Shown here piece by piece: positions 17,700 to 26,697 of a stretch of 64,000 nucleotides of DNA. The translations under genes and the position numbers were made by a program. Positions within the stretch are counted from its first letter, which is position 1. Every line of letters begins with the position of its first letter. Below the pieces are notes generated by a model. That model saw nothing but the letters and a program-made list of their open reading frames with translations. It searched no databases and was not told the origin of the DNA. The DNA is from Streptomyces sp. NBC_00273 (GTDB lineage Bacteria > Actinomycetota > Actinomycetes > Streptomycetales > Streptomycetaceae), in assembly GCF_036178145.1 (NCBI RefSeq), contig NZ_CP108067.1, positions 806,001-870,000 on the forward strand. Direction: 5' to 3'.

Positions 17700-17990
17700 G
17701 GATCGTCTCAGGGCTCGAACGAGTCCTTCGTACTGGGCAGCGGAGAGGAGGACCGGGTGCCGTTCGTGTCGGCCTACTGGCGCACGCATCTGACGATGCG
17801 CCACCTCGCACCGCCCTTCGACATCTCGAAGTCCGCGGCCGACCGGATCATCGATCACCTCGGTCCCGCGCGTGTCCTGCGGCCCCGCAGGCGGTTCAGC
17901 AAGGACACCGTGCTCACTCATCGTGGTGATCGGGCGGCTCCTTCCCGGTAACCGCCACGTCTGCAAGGCATCGGCGGATTCCGGCGCATG
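17700..17990 (+). pseudogene. IS5-family transposase remnant
   Basis: One frame gives RTHLTMRHLAPPFDISKSAADRIIDHLGP and then RFSKDTVL, the helix-turn-helix and pre-DDE region of IS5-type transposases. A second frame, from about 17923, gives VVIGRLLPGNRHVCKASADSG, which in intact copies lies about 60 residues later. The intervening DDE aspartate segment and the whole C-terminus are gone. Confidence 0.75.
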
Positions 17991-18145
17991 GCCGTGTGCG
18001 GTGAAGAGCTTCTGCGCGGCCATCGTCGACCGTCTCACCTTCTGGGCAGGGCATATTGCCTGCCCGTCCGACGGGGGCCTGGCCCCGATGTCCGAGCGCG
18101 GGTCTATCGTCGTGAGTTCAGGTCGGGTCGTGGTGGGGACGCAGG

Positions 18146-18871
18146 GTGGCATACGTAGGAGACGGTCGACTGGTTGCGGCGCCGGAGGTTCGCGCCCATC
18201 TCGATGCGGTGTTCACACCGGGCAGCCTCCTCGGGGCGCGAAGTGACGACCCGCGGCAGCTCGTTGAGGTGGTGGAGGTGGCTCGGGTCTCGTCGATCCG
18301 CGTACCGAGCGGCCGGCTCGTGGTGGACACCCCATGGCTGCAGGACGAAGACGAGGAGCCGCGGGAGCTCGTGGTTCGCATCCCTCCCGGTGTGTACGGG
18401 GTGGATGCGGCATGGACGGAGGCACCGTACGAGTTCATGGGGAAGTACTTCTCCGGCCGCGAGGTAGCCGCGACGCGTCTGTGCGTGCGGGAGGGCACGG
18501 TGGCGGTCTGGGAAATGGGTCTCGCCGTGGGCGACGACATCGAACGTCTTCGTCAGGGCGACGAAGTCGGGTTCAACACGGACACCTCCACCGGAAGCTT
18601 CGGCGACGCGGCAGCCTGGCCTGCGCTGACAGCGCCGTTCCGCACCTTCTGGGAGCAGCGCAGGACAGCACCGGGCACGCTCGTGTCCCGTGCCACCGAG
18701 AGCTTGGGCGACGGCGAGTTCGAGATGGTCCGCGATGAAGCCCAAGGCGCAGACCTGATCACCTTCTCCGCCACTGAAGGACTCTCCGTTGCCTGGCTCG
18801 GCCGGACGGAGGACGGCGAGCTCAGCGCCATCGTCGTCATGGGCCACATGGGGATGGAAGCGTTGGCCTGA
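18146..18871 (+). CDS. DUF4241-type protein
   Basis: 241 residues from GTG 18146. Features of DUF4241 are the N-terminal strand VSSIRVPSGRLVVDTPW, the central IPPGVYGVDAAW and CVREGTVAVWEMGL, and the late acidic region before LSVAWLGRTEDGELSAIVVM. Proteins of this family have no proven role; many sit near toxin or immunity genes. It begins right after the IS5 debris and is read alone. Confidence 0.75.
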   Translation: MAYVGDGRLVAAPEVRAHLDAVFTPGSLLGARSDDPRQLVEVVEVARVSSIRVPSGRLVVDTPWLQDEDEEPRELVVRIPPGVYGVDAAWTEAPYEFMGKYFSGREVAATRLCVREGTVAVWEMGLAVGDDIERLRQGDEVGFNTDTSTGSFGDAAAWPALTAPFRTFWEQRRTAPGTLVSRATESLGDGEFEMVRDEAQGADLITFSATEGLSVAWLGRTEDGELSAIVVMGHMGMEALA

Positions 18872-19134
18872 GGAGCAGGCAGCACAGCTCCCTGGCGCTG
18901 GCGGCCGCCAGCGAACAGGCTGGTTCGACGACGCTCCGGCTGGCCGCCACAGACCTGCACGGGCAGGTTCAGAATCGGGGACTACAGCCGTACGTCGTTC
19001 GTCAGCCCTGTCCGTGGAGATGGGCGGATGCCGGTCCACGGTGGGGTCGAGCGGCGTAGCGTGGTGCGGTACGAGCGGGGTTAGGGGCGCCAAGGGAGCG
19101 ACCAGGAGCAAGGACGCCCGCCGCCCGGGCCCTC

Positions 19135-19839
19135 TCAGGCCAGGACGTTCACGGCCCTGGCGACGACGAGTCCCAGGATCATGAGCGAAAGGACGGACTG
19201 GAGGGTCATCACGCTCTTGGCCCAGGGGGCGAGCGGCATGACGTCGGTGGGGCTCAGCGCAGTGGAATTGGTGAACCCGAGGTAGAGGTAGTCGATGTAG
19301 TGGGGACGCCAGTGCGGAGCGTTGAGTTCGGGGCTGAGCTGTTGGGGAAAGGCGAGCGCCGGAGTGGGGGGCATGTGGTGGGCCCGGGCGGCCGGCCCGC
19401 CGCTGTCGAGTTCGAAGTACAGCAGGGAGAAGGCGAGGACGGTGGAGGACCAGACGCTGCCGCCGGCCAGCAGGAGGGCGTTGGCGGAGTTGGTCTCGTG
19501 CCCGCCGTGGATGAGATCGTCGATCAGCTGGACGGTCGACCAGATGGCGCTGCCCACGAGCACGACGACCAGGGCGATCGCGACTGAGCGCAAGACGGCG
19601 GAACGGCGGCTGATCCGACCGGGGTCTCCCGAGATCAGTGCCACCAGTAGGAGGCCTTCGGCGAGGGGAACCGCCCATCGGGGCCCAAGACGCAGGTCGT
19701 CGGGCAGGAGCAGGGTGAGCACCGCCGAAGCGAGGACCGCTGCGGCCATCGGCCAGCGGCTCTCCGTGCGGACGGCAGATCGCGGACGCGGCTCGCTCGT
19801 GCTCCTACGGTTCGTATCGGACGTGTCCTGTCCCGTCAC
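19135..19839 (-). CDS. Integral membrane protein, DUF1345-like
   Basis: 234 residues from GTG 19839. Five or six hydrophobic helices are visible, such as AAAVLASAVLTLLL, SVAIALVVVLVGSAIW and VLSLMILGLVVARAVNVL. The conserved loop YIDYLYLGFTNSTALSPTD followed by MPLAPWAKSVM is shared by many actinobacterial membrane proteins and by DUF1345-type proteins, and resembles the pore-loop region of small potassium channels, although no TVGYG filter is present. No function can be given. The N-terminus (about 30 residues) is polar and probably cytosolic. Confidence 0.75.
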   Translation of the reverse strand: MTGQDTSDTNRRSTSEPRPRSAVRTESRWPMAAAVLASAVLTLLLPDDLRLGPRWAVPLAEGLLLVALISGDPGRISRRSAVLRSVAIALVVVLVGSAIWSTVQLIDDLIHGGHETNSANALLLAGGSVWSSTVLAFSLLYFELDSGGPAARAHHMPPTPALAFPQQLSPELNAPHWRPHYIDYLYLGFTNSTALSPTDVMPLAPWAKSVMTLQSVLSLMILGLVVARAVNVLA

Positions 19840-20156
19840 GGCCGATCGTCTCCCGGGCCCGGTGGCAGCTCAGATCGCATGTGCCGTCAGGGTCGTACGG
19901 CGTCGGGTGTCGCCGATCGTGCCGGTCGCCCTTGATTTCGGGTTCATGTGCCGTTCCTCGCAGGTGAAGACGTACGGGGCCGCTGCTTTGACGACCTCGA
20001 CGACCGCGCCCGGGACGCACGCTCGGGATGACGCGGCGCTGGACCGTGGATCCACCGTAGACCGGGGTGAATGTGGCCCGCGGCCGACACGCTCCGCATT
20101 CACACGCCTGCTGAAGCGGGCAACCCGGCAGGCTCAATGCCGTGAATCAAGCAGGG
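19840..20156. other. No supported gene
   Basis: Region upstream of the membrane protein gene; only shadow frames are open. Confidence 0.4.
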
Positions 20157-20357
20157 TCAGTCGGACTGATCGTGCTTGTGCAGCGCGACGCTCGCTCGGA
20201 ATCGGAGGCGGCCGCACCGGTCCTTCTCGTCGGGTGACGCGTCTTCCGGGCAGCAACAGTGGCGCGCCAGCCACCGAAGGTCCTCTGCTGTGAGCCAGAG
20301 AGCGATGCGCCCTTGCGCGGCTTCTTCCTGCGAATTCGTGGGGATGACATCGGCCAT
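20157..20357 (-). CDS. Small conserved hypothetical protein
   Basis: 66 residues from ATG 20357. The core IALWLTAEDLRWLARHCCCP followed by EDASPDEKDRCGRLRFRASVALHKH looks like a small Streptomyces family with a cysteine triplet and a following Cys, possibly a metal site. The function is unknown. The start was chosen because the family begins shortly before IALWLT. Confidence 0.65.
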   Translation of the reverse strand: MADVIPTNSQEEAAQGRIALWLTAEDLRWLARHCCCPEDASPDEKDRCGRLRFRASVALHKHDQSD

Positions 20358-20394
20358 GTGCGCCGCCCTATGGAGGGCTGACGTGTTCACGACG

Positions 20395-20470
20395 GGCCCC
20401 TGGCGGCGGAGGGCAGGCAACTTCGACGTCGATGCCGAGCTGGGTGCCCCGGTCGATGCTGTGGTGCGGT
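20395..20470 (-). pseudogene. Very short IS5-type transposase relic
   Basis: The minus strand reads IDRGTQLGIDVEV, similar to the late DDE-domain strand of IS5-family transposases (..LGIDLEVVRR..). The DNA at 20421-20457 matches 30407-30443 at roughly five of every six bases, so both seem to be scraps of related elements. Confidence 0.4.
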
Positions 20471-20680
20471 AGCCGGTGTCGGCTCAGGCCTTTCCCCTCG
20501 GGTGGCCCTTCGCTGTCTGCGAGAGCACTTGGATTCCGCCTGCGTTGTCGGAGACGCTGGCCGCGGCACTCCGGGGCCGCCAGGAGGGTTGTTCACGAGT
20601 ACTGCTGACCAGACGCTTTGCGAGCCGTCGGAGATCGCTTCCCAGCTTTGAGGTGATCGCTTCCCCAATAGACTCGAGGA

Positions 20681-21793
20681 ATGTCGCTGGGACGTTCGGA
20701 CATGGTCGATGTGAGCGTGGCGCTCGACCTCGCGGGCAAGAAGGTCCACGCGTCTACCGTGGGAGGAGCCACGGTCGCCGTCGGGACGATGGCGACCGTG
20801 ATCATCGCGCATGCCGTGGACGATCCGGCTGCCAGCGGCGTGTGGAACGACCAGGAGTTCCGCCTGCACGGTCCCACGCCTGCCCTGGCCGCATCGAGGC
20901 TCACCGAGCCAGGTACGTTCACCACGACCGAGCCGGAGCATGACCACCCGGTGCAGCTGTTCGTCCGAATCGACGAGCTCTGCACCTACCTCGGACGCGT
21001 TCGCCACTCGCAGAGCAAGTGGACCGGCGGCGAGCTCTACAGCTGCCACCTGCGCATCGATCCACCGTTGAGTCGTGAGCTGTTGGACAAGGTCCGGCCC
21101 CCGGGCACCCCGCCCGCCCTGCCGGGCCTCGGCTGGCTCGACCATGTGGAGACCGAACCCGGCAGGGCCCTGGAGCTCTTCGTTACCAGCTGGTATCCCA
21201 CCGAAGCCGAACCACGTCCCGCCGCCGCGATACCTGGCTCCGTTCCGCCGGCACTGGCCGACTTCTACCGTCTTGCCGAGAAACACCCGGCGATCCTCGG
21301 AGGGCAGAACTCTCTCGCACCGCCGGCAGAACTCACGACCGACGAACGCGCAGAGCGCCTGGTCTTCGGCACGGAGAACCAGGGCGGATGGGAGTGGTCG
21401 ATCCCCTGGGATCTCGACGCCGCTGACACCGACCCAGAAGTCTGGCTCACCGAGGAGGTCGAGCCGGTCCCCGAACAGGAGCCGCTGAGCCGGTTCCTCC
21501 TGCAGTTCTCGCTGTACGAGGCCTCGATGACCGCCCCGTACAAGGCGTTCTCCCGCGCCCTCTCCCGGCAGCTGCTGCCCCGTCTGGAGAGCTGCTTGTA
21601 CCGCCTGCCGCTACGGCCGTTCCTGTCCCCCATCTCCCCGAATGACTTCCTCGTCGGGCCCGGCGTGATCGCCCACGTGTCACCGGGCTGGCAGAACGAG
21701 GACGAGGTCGACATCTGGATCGGCGCCTGCCACCGCAGCGCACTGCGCCCGCTTCGCGAGGTCGGCATTCCCTGGTCTCGGTTCGACGGCTGA
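20681..21793 (+). CDS. Hypothetical protein with SMI1/KNR4 (SUKH)-like region
   Basis: 370 residues from ATG 20681; the ATG at 20702 is an alternative, since GAGGA lies too close to the first. The N-terminal half is strand-rich with no known family (HDHPVQLFVRIDELCTYLG). The middle holds a SUKH-like pattern: PPALADFYRLAEKHPAILGG, then LVFGTENQGGWEWSIPWD. SUKH proteins often neutralise nuclease toxins in contact-dependent systems. The C-terminal third (FLLQFSLYEASMTAPYKAF) may belong to a second domain. No toxin gene is adjacent. Confidence 0.65.
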   Translation: MSLGRSDMVDVSVALDLAGKKVHASTVGGATVAVGTMATVIIAHAVDDPAASGVWNDQEFRLHGPTPALAASRLTEPGTFTTTEPEHDHPVQLFVRIDELCTYLGRVRHSQSKWTGGELYSCHLRIDPPLSRELLDKVRPPGTPPALPGLGWLDHVETEPGRALELFVTSWYPTEAEPRPAAAIPGSVPPALADFYRLAEKHPAILGGQNSLAPPAELTTDERAERLVFGTENQGGWEWSIPWDLDAADTDPEVWLTEEVEPVPEQEPLSRFLLQFSLYEASMTAPYKAFSRALSRQLLPRLESCLYRLPLRPFLSPISPNDFLVGPGVIAHVSPGWQNEDEVDIWIGACHRSALRPLREVGIPWSRFDG

Positions 21794-21916
21794 CCGTCAT
21801 CTCCTCGACTCCCACGGGCGTGCATGAATCGGGCTGCCCCACCGCACCCGGGGCCGTTGACGGCCGCTTGCTGTCTGCGTGATGACCGAGTGGCAACCAT
21901 GGTGATCACGGAGCGG

Positions 21917-22345
21917 TCAGATCAGGCGGAGCTGCTCCCCCGGGAGGCTGGGCAGGAGCACGTTCTGCAGGCGGCAGATGTTCGCACGCCAGGGGGCGCC
22001 ATCCGATCCCGCCCACAGTTCCATCAGTTCGGACGGCTCGGTCATGACCCGGTCGAGGGCCTGGAGGGCGAGATCGCGCAGGCCGGTGAGGTCGGGAAGG
22101 GACTCTTCCGGCCCATAAACGGGATGGGCCGGCTCACCCCCAGGGCATTGCGCGGCAACGAGGGCGGCCGCGGCTACGGCCTGATCGGATTCGGGTGCTT
22201 CGAGGTAGCCGCTCGCGGTGTCGATCACACGAGTGAGAGCGCCTCGGACGATTCCCTCGCGTTCGCCTACGGCCGCCTCATCGAGGTCGCCGCAGAAGTC
22301 TGCCGCGGTGTCGTTGTCGAAGGGCCCGGCGTCCCACGTCCCCAT
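21917..22345 (-). CDS. DUF4259-type protein
   Basis: 142 residues from ATG 22345, preceded by GGGGGAGAG. The start MGTWDAGPFDNDTAADFCGD is the DUF4259 signature, and the helical remainder (LTRVIDTASGYLEAPESDQA, VAAAALVAAQCPGG) fits the family length of about 130-150. The function is unknown; it is often found among immunity-type genes. A hypothetical gene lies upstream on the same strand, 150 bp away. Confidence 0.85.
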   Translation of the reverse strand: MGTWDAGPFDNDTAADFCGDLDEAAVGEREGIVRGALTRVIDTASGYLEAPESDQAVAAAALVAAQCPGGEPAHPVYGPEESLPDLTGLRDLALQALDRVMTEPSELMELWAGSDGAPWRANICRLQNVLLPSLPGEQLRLI

Positions 22346-22495
22346 GTGTCTCTCCCCCTCGTGATCTGCCTGTGGGCATCTTGGCAGAGCGCACTGACAG
22401 CGGCCGCGCCGTCCGGGGCGGACGCTCGTGTTGCCACCAAGCATCCTTGTGAGGACGAACGCTCCTTTACTAGTCGTTTCAGAATGGGGCGCCGA

Positions 22496-22870
22496 CTACT
22501 CACGGTGGAGTCGCTGAAGGATTTGCGTGAAGTCTCCGGTGTCGAGCAGGCCGACGAGCACCTGGGTGATGTTGTCGATGCCGGGCTCCCGGACGATCAG
22601 TCCGTCAGGGCACCAGAAGAAACTGCCGCCCAACTCCTCGCCGGTTTGGGACCACCTCTCCATCAGGCGCTCGACCTCGGCGAGCGTGAACACGGTCGCG
22701 CTCCAGCGGGAGCCGTCCGCCGTCAGCCGTACCTCCAGGTCGATGTTGCAGACGGCATCCAGATCTTCGCCGACGTCGGGTAGGAAAGACGCCTGGAAAT
22801 GGGCTGTGCGGACGCGATACCAGGGTCCGTCCCACCCCTGGTCAGTGACCTTGCCCCCGGTGTTGATCAT
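22496..22870 (-). CDS. Conserved hypothetical protein
   Basis: 124 residues from ATG 22870. The segment ASFLPDVGEDLDAVCNIDLE followed by SRWSATVFTLAEVERLMERW and FFWCPDGLIVREPGI looks like a small, mostly beta Streptomyces protein of unknown function. Its gene runs toward the DUF4259 gene on the same strand and may be co-transcribed with it. Confidence 0.7.
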   Translation of the reverse strand: MINTGGKVTDQGWDGPWYRVRTAHFQASFLPDVGEDLDAVCNIDLEVRLTADGSRWSATVFTLAEVERLMERWSQTGEELGGSFFWCPDGLIVREPGIDNITQVLVGLLDTGDFTQILQRLHRE

Positions 22871-23117
22871 CCCGAGAGTATGTCGATCTGGGTCGGCGTG
22901 CTCAATCAGTTTTCCTGGCGAGCTGCAAGCTCGTGAACGTGAACCTCGTCCCCGACGATCTCTGGGACCGACCGGGTCGGATTGGTTGGGCATCGTTTAC
23001 GTCCTACGCAAGGGCGGGGCCCGGCGCGACCGGCCCGAGCGAACTCGTCGGCCGCTCCGGAGTGCCGTCTGGCGCCGTCTGCGGGATGGGGACCGAGGCT
23101 GGAACTGGAACGGTGTC

Positions 23118-23882
23118 AGCAGCTCGGGGCACAGGGCGGGCCCCGTCGAGACATCCGGCGATCCGCACGAGGCCGTGGCGCAGGCCGACCTCGTGATTCT
23201 GGCCTCGTTCGACGGTCCGGCCTGCCGGCAGGTCCTCGAGGACGTCCGTGGCTCGCTGCGAGCAGACACGATCGTGCTGAACACCAGCACCATCGCTCCT
23301 GCCGAGGCGTCGGAACCGGCCCGGCAAATCGGCGGGTCCTACGTGCACGCGCCCGTGCTCGGCTCCGTACGTGCTGCCTCCGGCGGCACCCTGCTGATCC
23401 TCACCGCCGCTTCGCTCGCGCTGATCGCCCACAACAACCTCGTCGGCGCCGTCGTGGCGCTACGCGACTCGCTGCAGCAGTCCGATGCCCTCGGGCCTTC
23501 CCTGGCCCAGGCACTGGACGTCCTCGAACTCGGCCAGCTCGGCGGTCTCCTATCCGACCAACGCCCTTTTTCCGTAGGCGGGTCGGGTGCGGTCACCGCT
23601 GAACTCACCACCGGTGCGCTGGCCTATGACATGGCCCTTCTGGCTGCCGCGTCGAACACCCCCTGCGCAGCGCAGCCGTGCTGGCCGACACCCCCTGGCC
23701 GGCCGGCCCCCGACGAACCGACCCGGTCTCGCCGCATCGACACCATCGATGTCCACGGCACCGTCGCGACTGCCGCCGTGTCGCTCTCGCACGGCGCGGA
23801 CACGTTCACCGACATCTTCTTGTTGGTCCGGGTCGACGTCGTCTGGCGCATCGCCAACGAGGCGTGCCACCGGCATTCCTGA
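23118..23882 (+). pseudogene. Decayed 3-hydroxyisobutyrate-dehydrogenase-like gene joined to an NTF2-like tail
   Basis: A single open frame holds parts of two unrelated genes. First comes the middle of an NAD(P)-dependent beta-hydroxyacid dehydrogenase: HEAVAQADLVILA, ADTIVLNTSTIAPAEA and YVHAPVLGSV. About 50 residues are then missing, and the C-terminal helices follow (LAQALDVLELGQLGGLLSD, ALAYDMALLAAASNTP). The N-terminal GxGxxG is absent. After a Pro-rich junction comes IDTIDVHGTVATAAVSLSHG then TFTDIFLLVR and WRIANEACHRHS, the second half of an NTF2/SnoaL-like protein. Loss of the cofactor site makes dehydrogenase activity very unlikely. Confidence 0.7.
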
Positions 23883-23937
23883 GAGGGAGGCGGGGACACA
23901 CCGGCCGGGACGCAGCCGTGCGCGCCCGGTGCGCACC

Positions 23938-25317
23938 TCACGGCCGGTCCCGCTGCTCCCCCTCCAGCAGGAGCCGTTTCTGCGGCTTCCCCATGGCGTT
24001 GCGCGGCACCGCCTCGATGAAACGGACCTCACGCGGTCGCTTGTGGACCGACAGGCGCTCCGCGACGAAATCGGTGAGCTCAGTGCCGGTGACGCCCTCA
24101 GCCACGACGAACGCCACGATCCTCTGGCCCAGATCGGTATCCGGGACACCCACCACCGCCGCCTCTCGCACCCGGGGGTGGTCCAGGAGCGCGTTCTCCA
24201 CCTCGCCCGCCCCGATCCGGTACCCCCCGGACTTGATCATGTCGGTGGAGGCACGCCCCACGATCCGGTGCACACCCTCCCCGTCAACGGCCGCAATGTC
24301 ACCCGTACGGAACCATCCGTCCTCCGTGTACGCGGCCGCCGTCGCCTCCGGCCGGCCAAGATAGCCCGAGAACAGCGTCGGCCCCTTCACCTGGAGCTCA
24401 CCGATGTCCGCCCCCGGCTCGGCCACGACCCGCGTGGCGACACCCTCCAGCGCGGTTCCGACGCTTCCGGGAGCCACCTCACCCCCTGCGCGCCCGCTGA
24501 CCGTGATCAGCGTTTCCGTCATCCCGTACCGCTCCACGACCCGGTGTCCCGTCAGCCGCTCCAGGTCGTGGAAGACCGGCGTCGGCAGCGCCGCGCTACC
24601 GGACACCAGCAGCCGGGCCCCCGATAGTGCCGCGGCTGCCCCGGGCACCGCCGCGATCCGCGACCACACGGTCGGCACACCGAAGTACAGGCTCCCGCCC
24701 GCCGCTGCAGCCGCCGCGTACGCCTCCGGCGTCGGCCGGCCCGTATGCAGGAGTCGGCTCCCCGTCCGTAGGGCCCCGAGCACGCCCAGCACCAGCCCAT
24801 GGACATGGAACAACGGCAGCCCGTGCACCAGAACGTCCTGCGCACTCCATTCCCATGCCCCGGCCAGCGCGTCCAGGTCCGCGACGATCGCCCCCCTGCT
24901 CAGCACCACGCCCTTGGGCACACCGGTCGTCCCCGACGTGTACAGGATCAACGCCGGATCCCCCAACCCCGTCGCACCCACCGACGGTAGGGCGCCGGGC
25001 GACGGCGCACGACGGGCGAAATCCACCTCCAGCAGCCGGGCACCCGAATCCCGCAGGATGTGGCCACGCTCCACCGGCCCCGCGTCGGGCGGCACCGGTA
25101 CACAGGGCACCCCGGCCAACAGACCGCCCACCACCGCGGCCACCGTCTCCAACGAAGCAGTCGCGGTCACCGCGAACGCCGGAACGAGCCCCCACCCGGC
25201 GAGTTCCGCGGCCACCGCGCCCGCCGCACCCAGAACGTCCTCATACGACGCGGCACGACCCGCGACCGAGACGGCATCCGCACGGTCCCCGAAAACTCCG
25301 GTAAGAGCAGTCAGCAC
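23938..25317 (-). CDS. Acyl-CoA synthetase of the malonyl-CoA synthetase (MatB) type
   Basis: 459 residues from GTG 25317, behind GGGGG. ANL-superfamily motifs: the P-loop YTSGTTGVPKGVVLSRG, A5 ERYGMTETL, A7 GWFRTGDIA, A8 hinge GRASTDMIKSGGYRIGAGEVE, and the catalytic Lys in NAMGKPQKR. The stretch DVLVHGLPLFHVHGLVLG and the overall compact length closely resemble Streptomyces MatB, which makes malonyl- or methylmalonyl-CoA from the diacid, ATP and CoA. The substrate is inferred, not shown. Divergent from the DUF1772 gene across a 340-bp region of unusual composition. Confidence 0.85.
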   Translation of the reverse strand: MLTALTGVFGDRADAVSVAGRAASYEDVLGAAGAVAAELAGWGLVPAFAVTATASLETVAAVVGGLLAGVPCVPVPPDAGPVERGHILRDSGARLLEVDFARRAPSPGALPSVGATGLGDPALILYTSGTTGVPKGVVLSRGAIVADLDALAGAWEWSAQDVLVHGLPLFHVHGLVLGVLGALRTGSRLLHTGRPTPEAYAAAAAAGGSLYFGVPTVWSRIAAVPGAAAALSGARLLVSGSAALPTPVFHDLERLTGHRVVERYGMTETLITVSGRAGGEVAPGSVGTALEGVATRVVAEPGADIGELQVKGPTLFSGYLGRPEATAAAYTEDGWFRTGDIAAVDGEGVHRIVGRASTDMIKSGGYRIGAGEVENALLDHPRVREAAVVGVPDTDLGQRIVAFVVAEGVTGTELTDFVAERLSVHKRPREVRFIEAVPRNAMGKPQKRLLLEGEQRDRP

Positions 25318-25657
25318 GACAACACCCCCAAGAACAACAACAGGAAGAAACAACCTCACCACACCACAGGGCCACGCACACCACTCCGCCCTTATGATCA
25401 GCCAAACCCCATACCACCGCACGGCACGACCCGGCACACCCCGCCCGGCACAACCGCCAGGCCCGGCACCGCACGGCCCTGCGCGGTCGCGACGGGCGCC
25501 GGACCCGACCCGGCACCACCCCTGGCCCGGTCCTGGCGCGGACAACCCGCCGACCCCGGCACGACACGGCACCGCACGGCCGCCGCCCACCCCTGCACGG
25601 CCCGCACGGCCAGCACGGCCCGCAGGCACCTACCGGAACAGCACGGAAAGGATCCAC
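25318..25657. other. Divergent control region with C-rich repeats
   Basis: Between two divergent starts. The right half is strongly C-rich on the plus strand and built of imperfect CGGCAC / GCACGGCC units (for example three close GCACGGCC copies near 25595-25620). No operator could be fixed. Confidence 0.5.
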
Positions 25658-26155
25658 GTGGAAACCGCACGAACCTTAATCCTGATGGCCTCAACCATCA
25701 CCGCCGGACTCATCAGCGGCCTCTTCTACGCATTCACCGTCGCCGTCATGCCCGGCCTCGCCCGCAGCACGGACGGAACCACCGTCGAAACCATGCAGAA
25801 CATCAACAAGGCCATCCTCAATGGCTGGTTCATGCTCGCGTACCTCGGCGCACCCCTCTTCATCACCACCGCGCTCGTCCTCCACGCCACCGACCCCGAC
25901 ACGCGAAACGCCGTCCCCCCACTCGCGGCCGCACTCGCCACCTGCCTCGCAGCCATGGTCATCACCGCCCGCATCAACATCCCCCTCAACAACGCCCTCG
26001 AAGAAGCCGGGCCCCCCGAACAGCACACCGACCCCACCACCACCCACACCACCCGCACCACCTACGAAACTCCCTGGAACAACGCCAACACCTGGCGCAC
26101 CGTCCTCACCACCCTCACCCTCGCCCTCCTCGCCTACACCCTCACCCTCCACTAA
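25658..26155 (+). CDS. DUF1772 (anthrone-oxygenase-like) membrane protein
   Basis: 165 residues from GTG 25658, behind GGAAAGGA. It has four membrane helices: ILMASTITAGLISGLFYAFT, the next near MLAYLGAPLFITTALVL, then LAAALATCLAAMVITARI, and TVLTTLTLALLAYTLTLH. The conserved INIPLNNAL motif follows the third helix, and W-x-x-x-N-x-W-R stands before the last (WNNANTWRTVL). Family members include anthrone oxygenase-like proteins, but most have no known role. Codon use is extreme: the plus strand is almost devoid of G at third positions, unlike its neighbours. Confidence 0.85.
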   Translation: METARTLILMASTITAGLISGLFYAFTVAVMPGLARSTDGTTVETMQNINKAILNGWFMLAYLGAPLFITTALVLHATDPDTRNAVPPLAAALATCLAAMVITARINIPLNNALEEAGPPEQHTDPTTTHTTRTTYETPWNNANTWRTVLTTLTLALLAYTLTLH

Positions 26156-26171
26156 GCCGTTTCCCGCGGAT

Positions 26172-26240
26172 CACCTCGTCGCCCAGATGAGGATGGCTGC
26201 GAGGCAGAGGCGGGTGAGGGAGATGGTGGCGGCCTTTGAC
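26172..26240 (-). pseudogene. Possible transposase C-terminal scrap
   Basis: The minus strand reads KAATISLTRLCLAAILIWATR followed by a stop, and just before it in another frame VERAYSS. VER...then a helix ending LLIW is the usual end of IS5/IS4-type transposases. The match is very short. Confidence 0.3.
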
Positions 26241-26469
26241 ACAAGAGGAGTAAGCCCTCTCCACGATCAACGTCTCGGGACGGATGCGGGGCGGCCGAGC
26301 TACCGGAGAAGCCGTGCGGCAGCCATCATCCCCTCGAATGCGGGAACATCACCCGATTGCCCGCGCGTGAGGCGGAACGTCACGGCCGGCAGAGGCCGTC
26401 TGCCGCGCGGTGGATGAGGGCATGGTGCTGCGGCTCGTTCTCGAGAGCCCCTGCTGTCGACTCCGGCTG

Positions 26470-26697
26470 TGTGCTGGTGGGCGTGGACGGTCTCTCCCAA
26501 GTGCCGTTGGCGGAAGCCGACCAGCGCCAGATGCCGTTCGGAGCGGCGTTGGTCGTCGCCGCGAAGGCGTGCACGACTCCCCAATGCTTCTCGTCCCTGG
26601 CGTGGTTCATGAGGGTGCGGACGGAGCCCTTGCCCAACCCTTGCCCTGGGAAACTGAGGCAGAACCACCCCGCCGATCTCGGAAGCCGGTCCGTCAT
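26470..26697 (-). pseudogene. GNAT acetyltransferase remnant
   Basis: The minus strand gives MTDRLPRSAGWFCLSFPGQG then LGKGSVRTLMNHARDEKHWG and VVHAFAATTNAAPNGI, the acetyl-CoA-binding Q/R-G-x-G-x-G/A region and following strand of a GNAT domain. The match then shifts to a neighbouring frame (VGFRQRHLGETVHA). The N-terminal half is not found and the frame is broken, so the gene is dead. Confidence 0.6.

Noticed and set aside
25060..26190. A His/Arg/Pro-rich plus-strand frame over the DUF1772 gene
   Set aside because: Its composition comes from reading CAC/CCG repeats in the wrong frame; the DUF1772 frame has a ribosome binding site and membrane helices.
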